Origin: Legionella sp.
GTDB taxonomy: Bacteria > Pseudomonadota > Gammaproteobacteria > Legionellales > Legionellaceae
Length of the DNA: 46,191 nt
Reading direction: 5' to 3'
Assembly (NCBI GenBank): GCA_031291095.1
Contig: JARLJR010000035.1
Span: 1-46,191, forward strand
Of this stretch, positions 17,620-25,578 are shown piece by piece (position 1 is the stretch's first letter; every line of letters begins with the position of its first letter). The notes beneath the pieces were generated by a model. It saw only the letters and a list, made by a program, of their open reading frames with translations. It did no database searches and was not told where the DNA came from. Made by a program: the position numbers and the translations under genes.

Positions 17620-18813
17620 ATGCCCAAACCCGATCGTCGAATAGTATCTCCTTTTTTAATTTTTGTTGTGTTATTACTCATGGTATTAATGCAAACAACC
17701 ACCGATCAATACATACCTTCGTTACCTGCGATTACCAAAGTTTTTAATAGCAGTGAAGCTGCAATTCAAATGACCCTGTCTTTCTTCATGCTGGGTTTAG
17801 GGATTTCGCATGTATTTTATGGGCCCTTATCCGATAAAATTGGCCGCAAGCCACCACTAATGTTTGGCATCGGTTTAAGTATTTTGGGTAGTTTATGCTG
17901 TTTTCTTGCCACTTCAGTTTGGATGTTGATTCTTGGGCGTTTTTTACAGGGTTTTGGAATTGGTTGTTGCAGTTCAGTAGGTCGTTCCTTGGTTCGTGAT
18001 TTATTTACGGGAAAAACCTTGGCAAAAATTGGTTCTTATGTCGGGATTGTTAGTGTTTTTATTATAGTTGCCTCACCGATCTTGGGTGGATACATTCAGG
18101 AACAATTTGGGTGGCGCGCTAATTTTTTATTTTTATTGTGTTTTGGATTGGTGATTTGGGTGCTCGTGTTCTTTGCCTTACCTGAAACGAACAAAAATCT
18201 TAATCCTGATGCGACTAAGTTTAAGGTAATGCGAGCAAATTACTTTACCTTATTGCGTTCTAATGTATTCCTGGGTTATACCCTCTGCTCTTGTTTTGCT
18301 TGTGCGGGCATCGTTTCTTACTTGACTATTGCCCCTTTTTTCTTTCAGGATGTTTTAGGATATACCCCCATTGAATTTGGACAATTAACAGTTTTTATTG
18401 CTGGAGCTATTTGTTTGAGTGGCATTATTAATAGCCAGTTAGTGTTGCATAAAGGCATCTCTTATATGGTATTTATTGGGGTGTTGCTCATGACGCTCGG
18501 TGGGGCGTGTATGCTGGGGCTAGCTTTATTCGGAATTACTAGTGTGTGGGCTATTATATTTCCCGTTGCAGTATTTTGCGTGGGGGCAGGGCTCACCTTT
18601 ATTAATGCATTTGCAGGAGCGTTTCATCCTTTTCCACACATAGCGGGAACCGTAGGGGCATTGTATTCTAGTTTGCAGGATTTAACAGCAGCATTAACTA
18701 GTGGTATCATTGCAGCAGTTAAAGGTTATGGACAGTCTTCTTTGGCAGTAATCTTACTTATTTTAGGGATAAGTTCTATTGCTGCCTGGGTTTTGGCTGC
18801 TCGTGAAAATTAA
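17620..18813 (+). CDS. Bcr/CflA-type major facilitator exporter
   Basis: A twelve-segment MFS drug/H+ antiporter of about 398 residues. Bcr/CflA signatures are TTDQYIPSLPAI in helix 1, YGPLSDKIGRKPP in the loop 2-3 region, GRFLQGFGIGCCSSVGRSLVRDLF and SPILGGYIQEQFGWRANF. I choose the ATG at 17620 (MPKPDRR), seven bases after AAGGA. The longer frame from a TTG at 17584 has no RBS. It is followed 9 bp later by an acyl carrier protein gene. That position suggests it exports the product of the lipid-like biosynthetic cluster next to it, although family members can also export unrelated drugs. Confidence 0.85.
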   Translation: MPKPDRRIVSPFLIFVVLLLMVLMQTTTDQYIPSLPAITKVFNSSEAAIQMTLSFFMLGLGISHVFYGPLSDKIGRKPPLMFGIGLSILGSLCCFLATSVWMLILGRFLQGFGIGCCSSVGRSLVRDLFTGKTLAKIGSYVGIVSVFIIVASPILGGYIQEQFGWRANFLFLLCFGLVIWVLVFFALPETNKNLNPDATKFKVMRANYFTLLRSNVFLGYTLCSCFACAGIVSYLTIAPFFFQDVLGYTPIEFGQLTVFIAGAICLSGIINSQLVLHKGISYMVFIGVLLMTLGGACMLGLALFGITSVWAIIFPVAVFCVGAGLTFINAFAGAFHPFPHIAGTVGALYSSLQDLTAALTSGIIAAVKGYGQSSLAVILLILGISSIAAWVLAAREN

Positions 18814-18822
18814 GAGGTGTTT

Positions 18823-19050
18823 ATGAAAATTACTGATAGTGAATTAAAAGAAATTGTATGTAAGTTAGCGGGTGCCAAAGCAGAAGAAATCCACGACGAT
18901 ACAGCTTTAATTGAAGATTTACATTTGGATTCATTGAAGATTGTTGAACTGTTGGCCATTTTAAGTGAGACACATAATTTGGAGGTGACTGAGGAGGATG
19001 CAATGAATTTTCATACCTATAAAGATCTTTTAGATTTTACTCAGAAATAA
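18823..19050 (+). CDS. acyl carrier protein (first of two in the cluster)
   Basis: A 75-residue carrier protein with the phosphopantetheine attachment serine S37 in LHLDSLKIVELL. The four-helix spacing and acidic surface are typical. The ATG at 18823 is preceded by AAGAGG; a GTG at 18817 is also possible. It is co-transcribed with the exporter and lies convergent to the KAS III gene. Because the sequence differs from housekeeping AcpP (DSLD/DSLE), it is more likely a dedicated carrier for the cluster. Confidence 0.88.
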   Translation: MKITDSELKEIVCKLAGAKAEEIHDDTALIEDLHLDSLKIVELLAILSETHNLEVTEEDAMNFHTYKDLLDFTQK

Positions 19051-19266
19051 TATAAGCTATTAGGCTGCACTCCAAGTATATAGATGTATTATGTAGAAGA
19101 GAAAAAGCCCTAAGATTATCCTTTGTCAAACCGATTAGTCACGAAAAAAGGAGACAAAAGATAACATATTGATTTTATGACTTCCTAAAAAGTTGGATAT
19201 TTTAGGTCAGTTTAAACGGGGCTATTAAGACAGCTGCTGGGCTTTTCAGCACAGGGTACGCTGCCT

Positions 19267-20277
19267 CTACAAGACCTCCAAGAGCGCGCAAGCGGCTATG
19301 CCACCACCACCGGCTGCAACCAATAAAACCTTATCTTTTGATTGTAGCTGTGCATTTTTTCTGAGCTCGTCTAATGCAATACCAACGCTGGAGCCGGAAG
19401 TATTCCCAGTTTCTTCTACTGTTTTAATAACACGCTCATCGGGAAACCCTAATTGTTTGGCAACAGACATTACTAAGTTTTTATTTCCTTGGTGAGGAAC
19501 TAACCATTGAATGTCAGTGCTATTCAAGCCCAGTTTCTTTAGAAACGATTCAGCCCCAAAAACCATACCCTGCACTGCCTTAACGAATAATGCGGTATTT
19601 TCTTTAATAGTAATGTAGAACTGTTCTGGGTTAGTACATTGAGAAGCGGGCAAGCGTGAGCCTCCTGCAGGTGTGGAGACGGTATCACTCACTTCGCCAT
19701 CAGCAAATAAAGCCGAAGCAATAAAGCGAAACTCAGCATCCTCTGCATCAGAGGAAACAATACATGCTGCAGCCCCATCGCCAAATAAAACACTTGTGGC
19801 AAAACTCTCTTTATTTAAAAATTTGGAACGCACTTCACTGGCGATTAAAAGCACGGAGCCCATACTTCCTTGAGCAATAGCCGCACTAGTATGTAAACCA
19901 ACGACAAATCCCGCACATGCTGCCCCTATATCGAATGCGCCGGTGTTTTCTATGCCTAGCCGATATTGTACCAATGGGCTAGTTGGTGGTGAAACATAGT
20001 CCCCAGAGATGGTGGTAAGAATAATTTGATTTATTTTAGTTCGTTCTAAGGGTTTTTCTGCAAAAAGTTTTTCGGCCGCTAATACTGCGAGGTCACTACA
20101 GGCCTGATCATCATTTACCCAGCGACGATTTCTAATTCCAGTTGAAAAACTAACTACCGCTGGATTTTGATCACTGTGCATCCACTCCAGGACCGCTTGA
20201 TTACTCATGACTCGTTCTGGAAGAGCAGCATAAGGGCCTTTAAGGTAAATATTTTTTTCTGCACGTAATAAATTCAT
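19267..20277 (-). CDS. 3-oxoacyl-ACP synthase III-like condensing enzyme (second KAS III)
   Basis: This 336-residue thiolase-fold enzyme retains the full KAS III triad: C121 in DIGAACAGF, H262 in VPHQGNKN and N292 in ETGNTSGSS. The GDGAAACIV loop and the C-terminal VLLVAAGGGG motif are also present. KAS III proteins catalyse decarboxylative Claisen condensation or acyl transfer to non-ACP acceptors. I take the ATG at 20277, which overlaps the upstream SDR stop as ATGA. The longer frame to 20457 runs into the SDR gene and is a shadow. It is the last gene of the six-gene minus-strand unit. Confidence 0.9.
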   Translation of the reverse strand: MNLLRAEKNIYLKGPYAALPERVMSNQAVLEWMHSDQNPAVVSFSTGIRNRRWVNDDQACSDLAVLAAEKLFAEKPLERTKINQIILTTISGDYVSPPTSPLVQYRLGIENTGAFDIGAACAGFVVGLHTSAAIAQGSMGSVLLIASEVRSKFLNKESFATSVLFGDGAAACIVSSDAEDAEFRFIASALFADGEVSDTVSTPAGGSRLPASQCTNPEQFYITIKENTALFVKAVQGMVFGAESFLKKLGLNSTDIQWLVPHQGNKNLVMSVAKQLGFPDERVIKTVEETGNTSGSSVGIALDELRKNAQLQSKDKVLLVAAGGGGIAACALLEVL

Positions 20278-21026
20278 GATAAAAGCCCTTCTGAACGCAT
20301 TAAGGGTAAGCCCCCACTTACAGTAATAACTGAGCCAGTTATAAATGAAGTTTTCGATAATAGAGGATCTAGAGCTTCTGCAACCTGAGCCGACTCTCCC
20401 ATCATACCTTGAGGGATAATTTGTGCTGTTTTTTCTTGGTAAGCAGGCCGAGACCAAAACTGTTCCGTTCTAGACGTTTTAATCAACCCTAAGCGTAGAG
20501 TATTAAAGAGGATGTTGTTTGCACTGTAGTCTACCGCCAAGTTTAAAAATAAACCCTCTAATGCGGCCTTTGTCGCGCAATAAGCGCCATAACGACTGGT
20601 TCCCGTAATTGCTGAAATGCTGGAAACTAATACTAATCTACCAAATTTGTTAGCTAATAGAGCAGGCAATAAGTGATGGATTAGCCAAATGTTGCCATGT
20701 AAATTTTCGTCGATGTAGGTACGTAATGCAGGATAAGATAAAGCATGAAGCTTACGTAATTGGCTAACGCGGGTAAATGCGTTAAGAATAACACCATCCA
20801 GCGGCTCTTGCAGTAGGCCCTCTAATTGCTCTTTACTTGCTTCTGGATTGGCAAAATTATATACCAAGCCGGAAACTGGCATATTCTGTTGTTGATAGTG
20901 GGCTAAAGTACGTTCCAGATTTTCAACACTGGAACTGGTAATTGTCACTTTATCGCCAAACTGCAAACGTCTTTTGGCTATAGCTTGGGCAATGTCAGAG
21001 GAACCACCGGTAATGAGTATATTCAT
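20274..21026 (-). CDS. short-chain dehydrogenase/reductase (FabG-like)
   Basis: The 250-residue classical SDR has the nucleotide-binding start NILITGGSSDIAQAIA, NAG-like LNAF at about 81-84, a catalytic serine in LVSSISA, and Y149-CATK153. The C-terminal half is typical of beta-ketoacyl reductases (LRLGLIKTSRT, GSVITVSGGLPLM). It probably reduces a beta-keto group made by one of the neighbouring KAS III enzymes on the adjacent ACP. Both ends overlap their neighbours by ATGA, showing translational coupling with ACP and KAS III. Confidence 0.87.
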   Translation of the reverse strand: MNILITGGSSDIAQAIAKRRLQFGDKVTITSSSVENLERTLAHYQQQNMPVSGLVYNFANPEASKEQLEGLLQEPLDGVILNAFTRVSQLRKLHALSYPALRTYIDENLHGNIWLIHHLLPALLANKFGRLVLVSSISAITGTSRYGAYCATKAALEGLFLNLAVDYSANNILFNTLRLGLIKTSRTEQFWSRPAYQEKTAQIIPQGMMGESAQVAEALDPLLSKTSFITGSVITVSGGLPLMRSEGLLS

Positions 21027-21256
21027 TTTGCTCCCAGTTCAAGTAAGTGCTGCTCTATAGTAGCAATAGATTCGTAGTGCTCTTTTACTAAAGGTATTAC
21101 AGGTATTTTGATTTGGAACTCACGTTCCAATTCAATAATAAGTAAGGCTAACATTAGACTATCCAATCCCCCTTGCTCCAGTTTTGCATGTGGGTCTTGA
21201 GGTAAATGAGCAAGTCCAATTCGTTCTATAGTATTTTTGATTCGTTCAGTGATCAT
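21023..21256 (-). CDS. acyl carrier protein (second of two in the cluster)
   Basis: A 77-residue carrier protein with the phosphopantetheine serine S33 in GGLDSLMLALLI. AAGGA lies eight bases before the ATG at 21256, which overlaps the end of the upstream ligase gene by 11 bases. The coupling to ligase and reductase genes on both sides makes it the likely scaffold for the cluster's acyl intermediates. It is clearly distinct in sequence from the carrier at 18823, so the two probably have different partners. Confidence 0.88.
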   Translation of the reverse strand: MITERIKNTIERIGLAHLPQDPHAKLEQGGLDSLMLALLIIELEREFQIKIPVIPLVKEHYESIATIEQHLLELGAK

Positions 21257-22598
21257 GGACTTTTTCCTTATAATTTAAAAGCATCGTTTTGCGATCGAGT
21301 TTCCCATTTTGATTGCGGGGTAGTTTATCAACAAATTGAATGCTAAATGGGAACTTTCTCGGTAAAAAATGACGTTTTAATTGATCAATGAGTTCTTGGT
21401 CCGTGTGATTTGCTGTAAATGGATTTGATTCCAGACAGACTACAAGCCGCATGCCGTAAAGCTCATCACTAATGGGTAAAACAATAGTCTCGCGAACTCC
21501 CTCTATTTGACATACCTTATGTTCTACTTCAGTTAAATTAACTTTTTCACCCGCGATATTGATTTGATTATCGCCTCGTCCTTTAATAGCGATAAGACCT
21601 GAGGGCAACATTTCAGCTAAATCTCCGGTCGATAGCCAACCATCATGAATGCGGGTTGATTGTTCTTCATCCAGGTAGCCTAACATAATCTGACTCCCTT
21701 TGATGAGCAACTCATTGTCTTCAGATAAGCGTATTTGCCAATCTCCAACAGGATAGCCTGCATAATTTTCCAAGAAAAGGGGATCTTTACTGGAATAAGT
21801 CAGTACTCGTGGAGAGGCTTCGGTTAAGCCGTAATTATTATAAATAATTGCGTTAGGAAAGCATTGCTTAAGAGTGCTGCGCAGACTAACTGCTAAAGGA
21901 GCGCCGGCAGAAACCACCGCTCGGATTTGAGTCGCACTTTCAGGATATAGCGTAGCCATTCTACTAATAGCCACCCAATGCGAAGGAACGCCACTCCACA
22001 TTTGAGGAATAATACCTGTTTCTAAAAGCGTTTTGATATCAGTAAACTGGGAAATGATTTGGGTTTTTAGGCCTGAAATCAGGCCTGGTAGCAATTGCCC
22101 GAGCAAACCAAAAGAATAAGATAGCGGTAAAAATAATAACTGATCGTCGGTTTTGGAAAATTCCAGGGCCTCAATGACCGCGTGGCAATTAGCCAGAATA
22201 TTATCTAGAGATAATTGAACGGCCTTGACCCGTCCCGTACTGCCTGAGGTAAATAAGATTAGGGCAAGGTGGGGATGATGTTTCATCTGCTTATTTTCGT
22301 ATAAGTCCAATAACTCACCTTGAGCATTTATAGTCATGTGAGTTCCTAAAAGCGTACGCCGCTCCTCCATCTCTTGTTCGGTACTTAGCGCGATCGGTTT
22401 TTTAATACTTAGGGCGGCAATAAATTGAATGATAAATTGTGGTTCTGCAGTAGCCTGCAATATAAGAATTCCCTCGGGAAGTTTTAATAAGTGCTTAGCC
22501 ATTTTTTGTATGGCATCATTCATGTAGGCAAAACTTAAATTCTGTTCTCCATAGCAAAGCGCTGTTTTTGTTGGAGAATTTTGGGATAGGAGTAACAT
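21246..22598 (-). CDS. adenylate-forming acyl ligase (AMP-dependent synthetase)
   Basis: This 450-residue ANL-superfamily enzyme activates a carboxylic acid with ATP. The P-loop-like motif is LILFTSGSTGRVKAV. The substrate-side motif is YNNYGLTEASPRV, the hinge region is WLSTGDLAEMLPSGLIAIKGRGDNQIN, and the C-terminal lysine motif is LPRNQNGKLDRK. It is shorter than most acyl-CoA synthetases (500-550). The N-terminal lobe is compact, as in stand-alone aryl or acyl-ACP ligases. The start at 22598 overlaps the FAAL stop as TAATG, with GGGGAG nine bases upstream. Its substrate is unknown; loading the following ACP is the natural guess. Confidence 0.86.
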   Translation of the reverse strand: MLLLSQNSPTKTALCYGEQNLSFAYMNDAIQKMAKHLLKLPEGILILQATAEPQFIIQFIAALSIKKPIALSTEQEMEERRTLLGTHMTINAQGELLDLYENKQMKHHPHLALILFTSGSTGRVKAVQLSLDNILANCHAVIEALEFSKTDDQLLFLPLSYSFGLLGQLLPGLISGLKTQIISQFTDIKTLLETGIIPQMWSGVPSHWVAISRMATLYPESATQIRAVVSAGAPLAVSLRSTLKQCFPNAIIYNNYGLTEASPRVLTYSSKDPLFLENYAGYPVGDWQIRLSEDNELLIKGSQIMLGYLDEEQSTRIHDGWLSTGDLAEMLPSGLIAIKGRGDNQINIAGEKVNLTEVEHKVCQIEGVRETIVLPISDELYGMRLVVCLESNPFTANHTDQELIDQLKRHFLPRKFPFSIQFVDKLPRNQNGKLDRKTMLLNYKEKVHDH

Positions 22599-24346
22599 TA
22601 TGAGTTTTCTCCCCGCCCCAGCTGCCATTTTGCTACCGTAGGTAATGTATTGTCGAGGAGATGTTTGCGGCAGAAGTTTCGGCGAATTTTACCACTGGTT
22701 GTATGCGGCATTGCTTTTAAGGGAGTAAGGACAATTTGATGTATTTCTAATTGATGCGATTGATAAACTAATTCAAATAGTTCATTAAATAAAGCGTCTT
22801 GTTCCTCGGGCTCCATAAAACGGTTTTTTACTTCACACATCACCACCAGTTGGTATTCATGATCGGTTTGGATTACAAAAGCGGCACATTTACCCAAGCG
22901 AGTGTGCACAGGGGAGTGTAGTATTGAATATTCAATGTCTTGAGGATAATGGTTTTTGCCATAAAGGATAATCAAATCTTTAATGCGGCCTGTAACATAC
23001 AGTTCGTGTTCATGCACAAAACCTAAATCGCCAGTGCGCAGATAGACTTGCTCTGATGCATCACCCATTATTTTACCGTGAAACGCCTGTTCTGTTTCTT
23101 CTTTTTGGTTCCAATACCCATGCGCTACACTGTCGCTATGCACCCAAATTTCGCCAATCTGATCATTGTCACATAGGGTTAAGGTTTCAGGATCAACAAT
23201 TCGTACTGTTTGCACAAAGCGGCCACAACTAACCAATGTATGGCTGTGAGGACTATTTTCTTCAACAAAGTGTACTCGATGATCTTGGTACTGTTCTTTA
23301 GCTAAGGTAAGGGTTTTATAAGGAGTATCTGGAGTGCTCCCGGTGACTAAGAGAGTTGCTTCCGCTAAGCCATAGCAAGGATAAAAGGCATTTTTATTAA
23401 AGCCATAGTCTTTAAATGCATGGTAAAAACGTTCTAGGGTTTCTTGGCGAATCGGCTCTGCACCATTGGATGCAATGCGCCAGGAACTTAAATCAAGCCC
23501 TTGTTTTTTTTCTTCTTTGATGCGTTTCACACAATAATCATAAGCAAAATTGGGGCTTGCGCTAATGGTTGTTCTGTATTTGCTAATGTTCTGTAGCCAG
23601 GATAGTGGATTTTGAAGAAAAGAGAAGGGCGACATCATTACTACAGGAATTCCTCCATAAATGGGAGTAAGGATTGAGCCAATTAATCCCATATCATGAT
23701 GTGGGGGCAGCCAGCTAAAAATCCGTGTTTCCTCATCCATTTCATAGGCTTGATATATTTTCTCCATATTATCCAGCAGATTTTTATGACTCACAATGAC
23801 CCCCTTGGGATGCATGGTGGAGCCTGAGGTGTATTGCAAAAAGGTGACGTCATTGCCGGCTAATATGGGTGGGTGCCATTGAGCACTCCCCATGAAATCC
23901 AGGGTTTCTATGGCAATGCAGGGCACCTTATCCAGGTGAGGATTTCCATGTTTATCAAATTCTGAGAATTTTTGTAAATGCTCTCCAGTCATAATAGCAA
24001 GCACGGGTTTGGAGTTGCTAATAATTCGATGGGCTTTTTCCAGTAATTTTTCTTGTGCAGGTGGATAAATGGGCACGGCGATGCAGCCTGAATAAAGACA
24101 GCCAAAAAAAGCTTGGATCAAAGGGAGTCCAGGTGAGAATAATAATAAAATTCGATCTCCGTGTTTGATTCCTTGAGCTTGCAATTGAGCAGCAATGGCG
24201 CGAGCATGTTGATCTAAATCTGCATAAGTCATTTTTTCTTCGGATTCTTTAACCACAAAGGTGCAACTCACTTGTTGAGGCGCTTTGGCTGCCCAGTGTC
24301 GGACAACGTCAACTAGTGAGGGGTAACTTCGTAACTCATTATTCAT
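22598..24346 (-). CDS. fatty acyl-AMP ligase (FAAL family)
   Basis: A 582-residue ANL enzyme of the FadD32/FAAL branch, which forms acyl-adenylates and hands them to ACP instead of CoA. Visible blocks are FLQYTSGSTMHPKGV, FSWLPPHHDMGLIGS (a FAAL hallmark), NGAEPIRQETLERF, FYPCYGLAEATLLV, RTGDLGFVHEHELYVTGR and IKDLIILYGKNHYPQDIE. I choose the ATG at 24346, eight bases after AAGGA, over the ATG at 24355 which has no spacing to that site. It follows KAS III by about 12 bases. It is the probable entry point of a fatty acid into the pathway. Confidence 0.9.
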   Translation of the reverse strand: MNNELRSYPSLVDVVRHWAAKAPQQVSCTFVVKESEEKMTYADLDQHARAIAAQLQAQGIKHGDRILLLFSPGLPLIQAFFGCLYSGCIAVPIYPPAQEKLLEKAHRIISNSKPVLAIMTGEHLQKFSEFDKHGNPHLDKVPCIAIETLDFMGSAQWHPPILAGNDVTFLQYTSGSTMHPKGVIVSHKNLLDNMEKIYQAYEMDEETRIFSWLPPHHDMGLIGSILTPIYGGIPVVMMSPFSFLQNPLSWLQNISKYRTTISASPNFAYDYCVKRIKEEKKQGLDLSSWRIASNGAEPIRQETLERFYHAFKDYGFNKNAFYPCYGLAEATLLVTGSTPDTPYKTLTLAKEQYQDHRVHFVEENSPHSHTLVSCGRFVQTVRIVDPETLTLCDNDQIGEIWVHSDSVAHGYWNQKEETEQAFHGKIMGDASEQVYLRTGDLGFVHEHELYVTGRIKDLIILYGKNHYPQDIEYSILHSPVHTRLGKCAAFVIQTDHEYQLVVMCEVKNRFMEPEEQDALFNELFELVYQSHQLEIHQIVLTPLKAMPHTTSGKIRRNFCRKHLLDNTLPTVAKWQLGRGENS

Positions 24347-24357
24347 CGGTGTCATCC

Positions 24358-25401
24358 TTATGGGTGAAACTGCAGAATTTGCCCGGCATAAGATAGACCA
24401 CCCCCTACACTAATCATAAGGATTTTACCCGGCTTATCGAATAGCTTTTCTTCAATCGCTCTTGCCAGGGAATAAAAAACAGAAGCACCACCAATATTAC
24501 CAATACGATCTGAATCCCAAATGATTTCTTTATTGGATAGTTGATGTTCCTGGAGTACTTGATCGGTTAATTTGCGGTTGACTTGGTGAGGAATAATCCA
24601 GGTAATTTCATTTCTTTCTGCCTCACTCGGTAATAGATTAGCTAACATATGTTTGTATTTGGTATAGGCTAATTCTTTCATTTGTGCTTCATCACCGATT
24701 AAATGGTAGCCAACCGTATCAATTTGTTCATGAGTTGGAGGAAATACCCCATGCGTCGTAAATGCGTCTACATGCTTGCCATCAGTAGAAAAAAAGGTCT
24801 TCTCGACCGTAAAAGAGCCGGTGCTACTTTTTTCCAGAAATAATGCCGCAGCACCATCAGCTAAACCGATCCATGTTTTTTCATTTTCAGGATCAATTAC
24901 TTTAGATAGGGTTTCAGAGCAGCAGGCTAAGACGTTTGTATAGCCTAGAGCCATCAAGGCATAAGCCATATGTAGCGTAGATAATGAAGTAGAACAGCCT
25001 GTTTTTAGATCATAAGCTGGCGCATCGATATTTGATTGACCTAAAACTGCTGCGGCCTGGGAGCCTGTAAAACGCTTATTTGTCGTTGAACCGAGCAAAA
25101 ATGCTTGTGGTTTTTTGTCATGTTGTTCTAATAATTGCTGTACTGCCATTATCGCTAATGATTCTGCCGTTAATTCCTTGGATGCATCCAAGGACTCCCA
25201 AGGCTTATGGCACCAGTAGCGGATATTAAAACCAAATTCCTCGCTTATTTTTTCCGCAAATTTCTCTAGGAATGCTTGTGGATGAGTTGACGTTCTTGGG
25301 AAGTTTTGTAAAATTTCAAGGTTGGTTATGGGCTGGGAATTGGGTAATACTCTAGATGCTGCATTAATATTAAAACGTATGTTCGGCTTTAAAATGTCCA
25401 T
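24358..25401 (-). CDS. 3-oxoacyl-ACP synthase III-like condensing enzyme (first KAS III)
   Basis: The 347-residue enzyme has a complete triad: C136 in DLKTGCSTS, H272 in IIPHQVNRK and N302 in RIGNIGGAS. The remaining thiolase-fold motifs (LADGAAALFLE, ILMISVGGGLSYAG) are also there. It is diverged from housekeeping FabH and only distantly like the second KAS III of the cluster. It is the first gene of the minus-strand unit, starting 178 bp from the divergent carboxyltransferase. Two different KAS III enzymes and two ACPs imply two condensation or transfer steps. Confidence 0.89.
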   Translation of the reverse strand: MDILKPNIRFNINAASRVLPNSQPITNLEILQNFPRTSTHPQAFLEKFAEKISEEFGFNIRYWCHKPWESLDASKELTAESLAIMAVQQLLEQHDKKPQAFLLGSTTNKRFTGSQAAAVLGQSNIDAPAYDLKTGCSTSLSTLHMAYALMALGYTNVLACCSETLSKVIDPENEKTWIGLADGAAALFLEKSSTGSFTVEKTFFSTDGKHVDAFTTHGVFPPTHEQIDTVGYHLIGDEAQMKELAYTKYKHMLANLLPSEAERNEITWIIPHQVNRKLTDQVLQEHQLSNKEIIWDSDRIGNIGGASVFYSLARAIEEKLFDKPGKILMISVGGGLSYAGQILQFHP

Positions 25402-25421
25402 GCTGTGCCTTTATTGTTTTT

Positions 25422-25470
25422 CATGCTAATTATTTTATCATATTGTCCTGATTAATTGTAGCATGCTAAT
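25422..25470. promoter_or_regulatory. direct-repeat pair in the divergent promoter region; candidate operator
   Basis: The nine-base word CATGCTAAT occurs at 25422-25430 and again at 25462-25470, 40 bases apart (about four helical turns). The second copy lies in the palindrome TAGCATGCTA (25459-25468). A weak minus-strand -10 (TATGAT) lies between them. The placement between divergent operons of one cluster suggests a regulator site, but no regulator gene is in the window. Confidence 0.35.
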
Positions 25471-25517
25471 GCGATCCCTGTAGGTTGGGCTTTGGTTCAT
25501 ATATTTAAGCTCCTAAA

Positions 25518-25546
25518 TTGACCTTGTTGTTTTCAAGATATATATT
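25518..25546 (+). promoter_or_regulatory. predicted sigma-70 promoter of the carboxyltransferase operon
   Basis: TTGACC (25518-25523) and TATATT (25541-25546) are separated by exactly 17 bases, close to the consensus. The leader to the first gene would be about 25 bases. This is the best promoter match seen in the window. Confidence 0.6.
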
Positions 25547-25578
25547 TTATTGAAGTTTACTTAAAAAGAGAATTGATT

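Noticed and set aside
20278-20457. Long N-terminal extension of the second KAS III
   Set aside because: The extra 60 codons lie inside the SDR gene in another frame and read as junk; KAS III begins at 20277.
19267-25401. Beta-lactone (Ole-type) biosynthesis
   Set aside because: A condensing enzyme, ligase and reductase recall OleA, OleC and OleD, but the SDR is short (250, classical) where OleD is extended, the ligase is only 450 residues, and no OleB-like hydrolase is present. ACPs and FAAL are not part of Ole.
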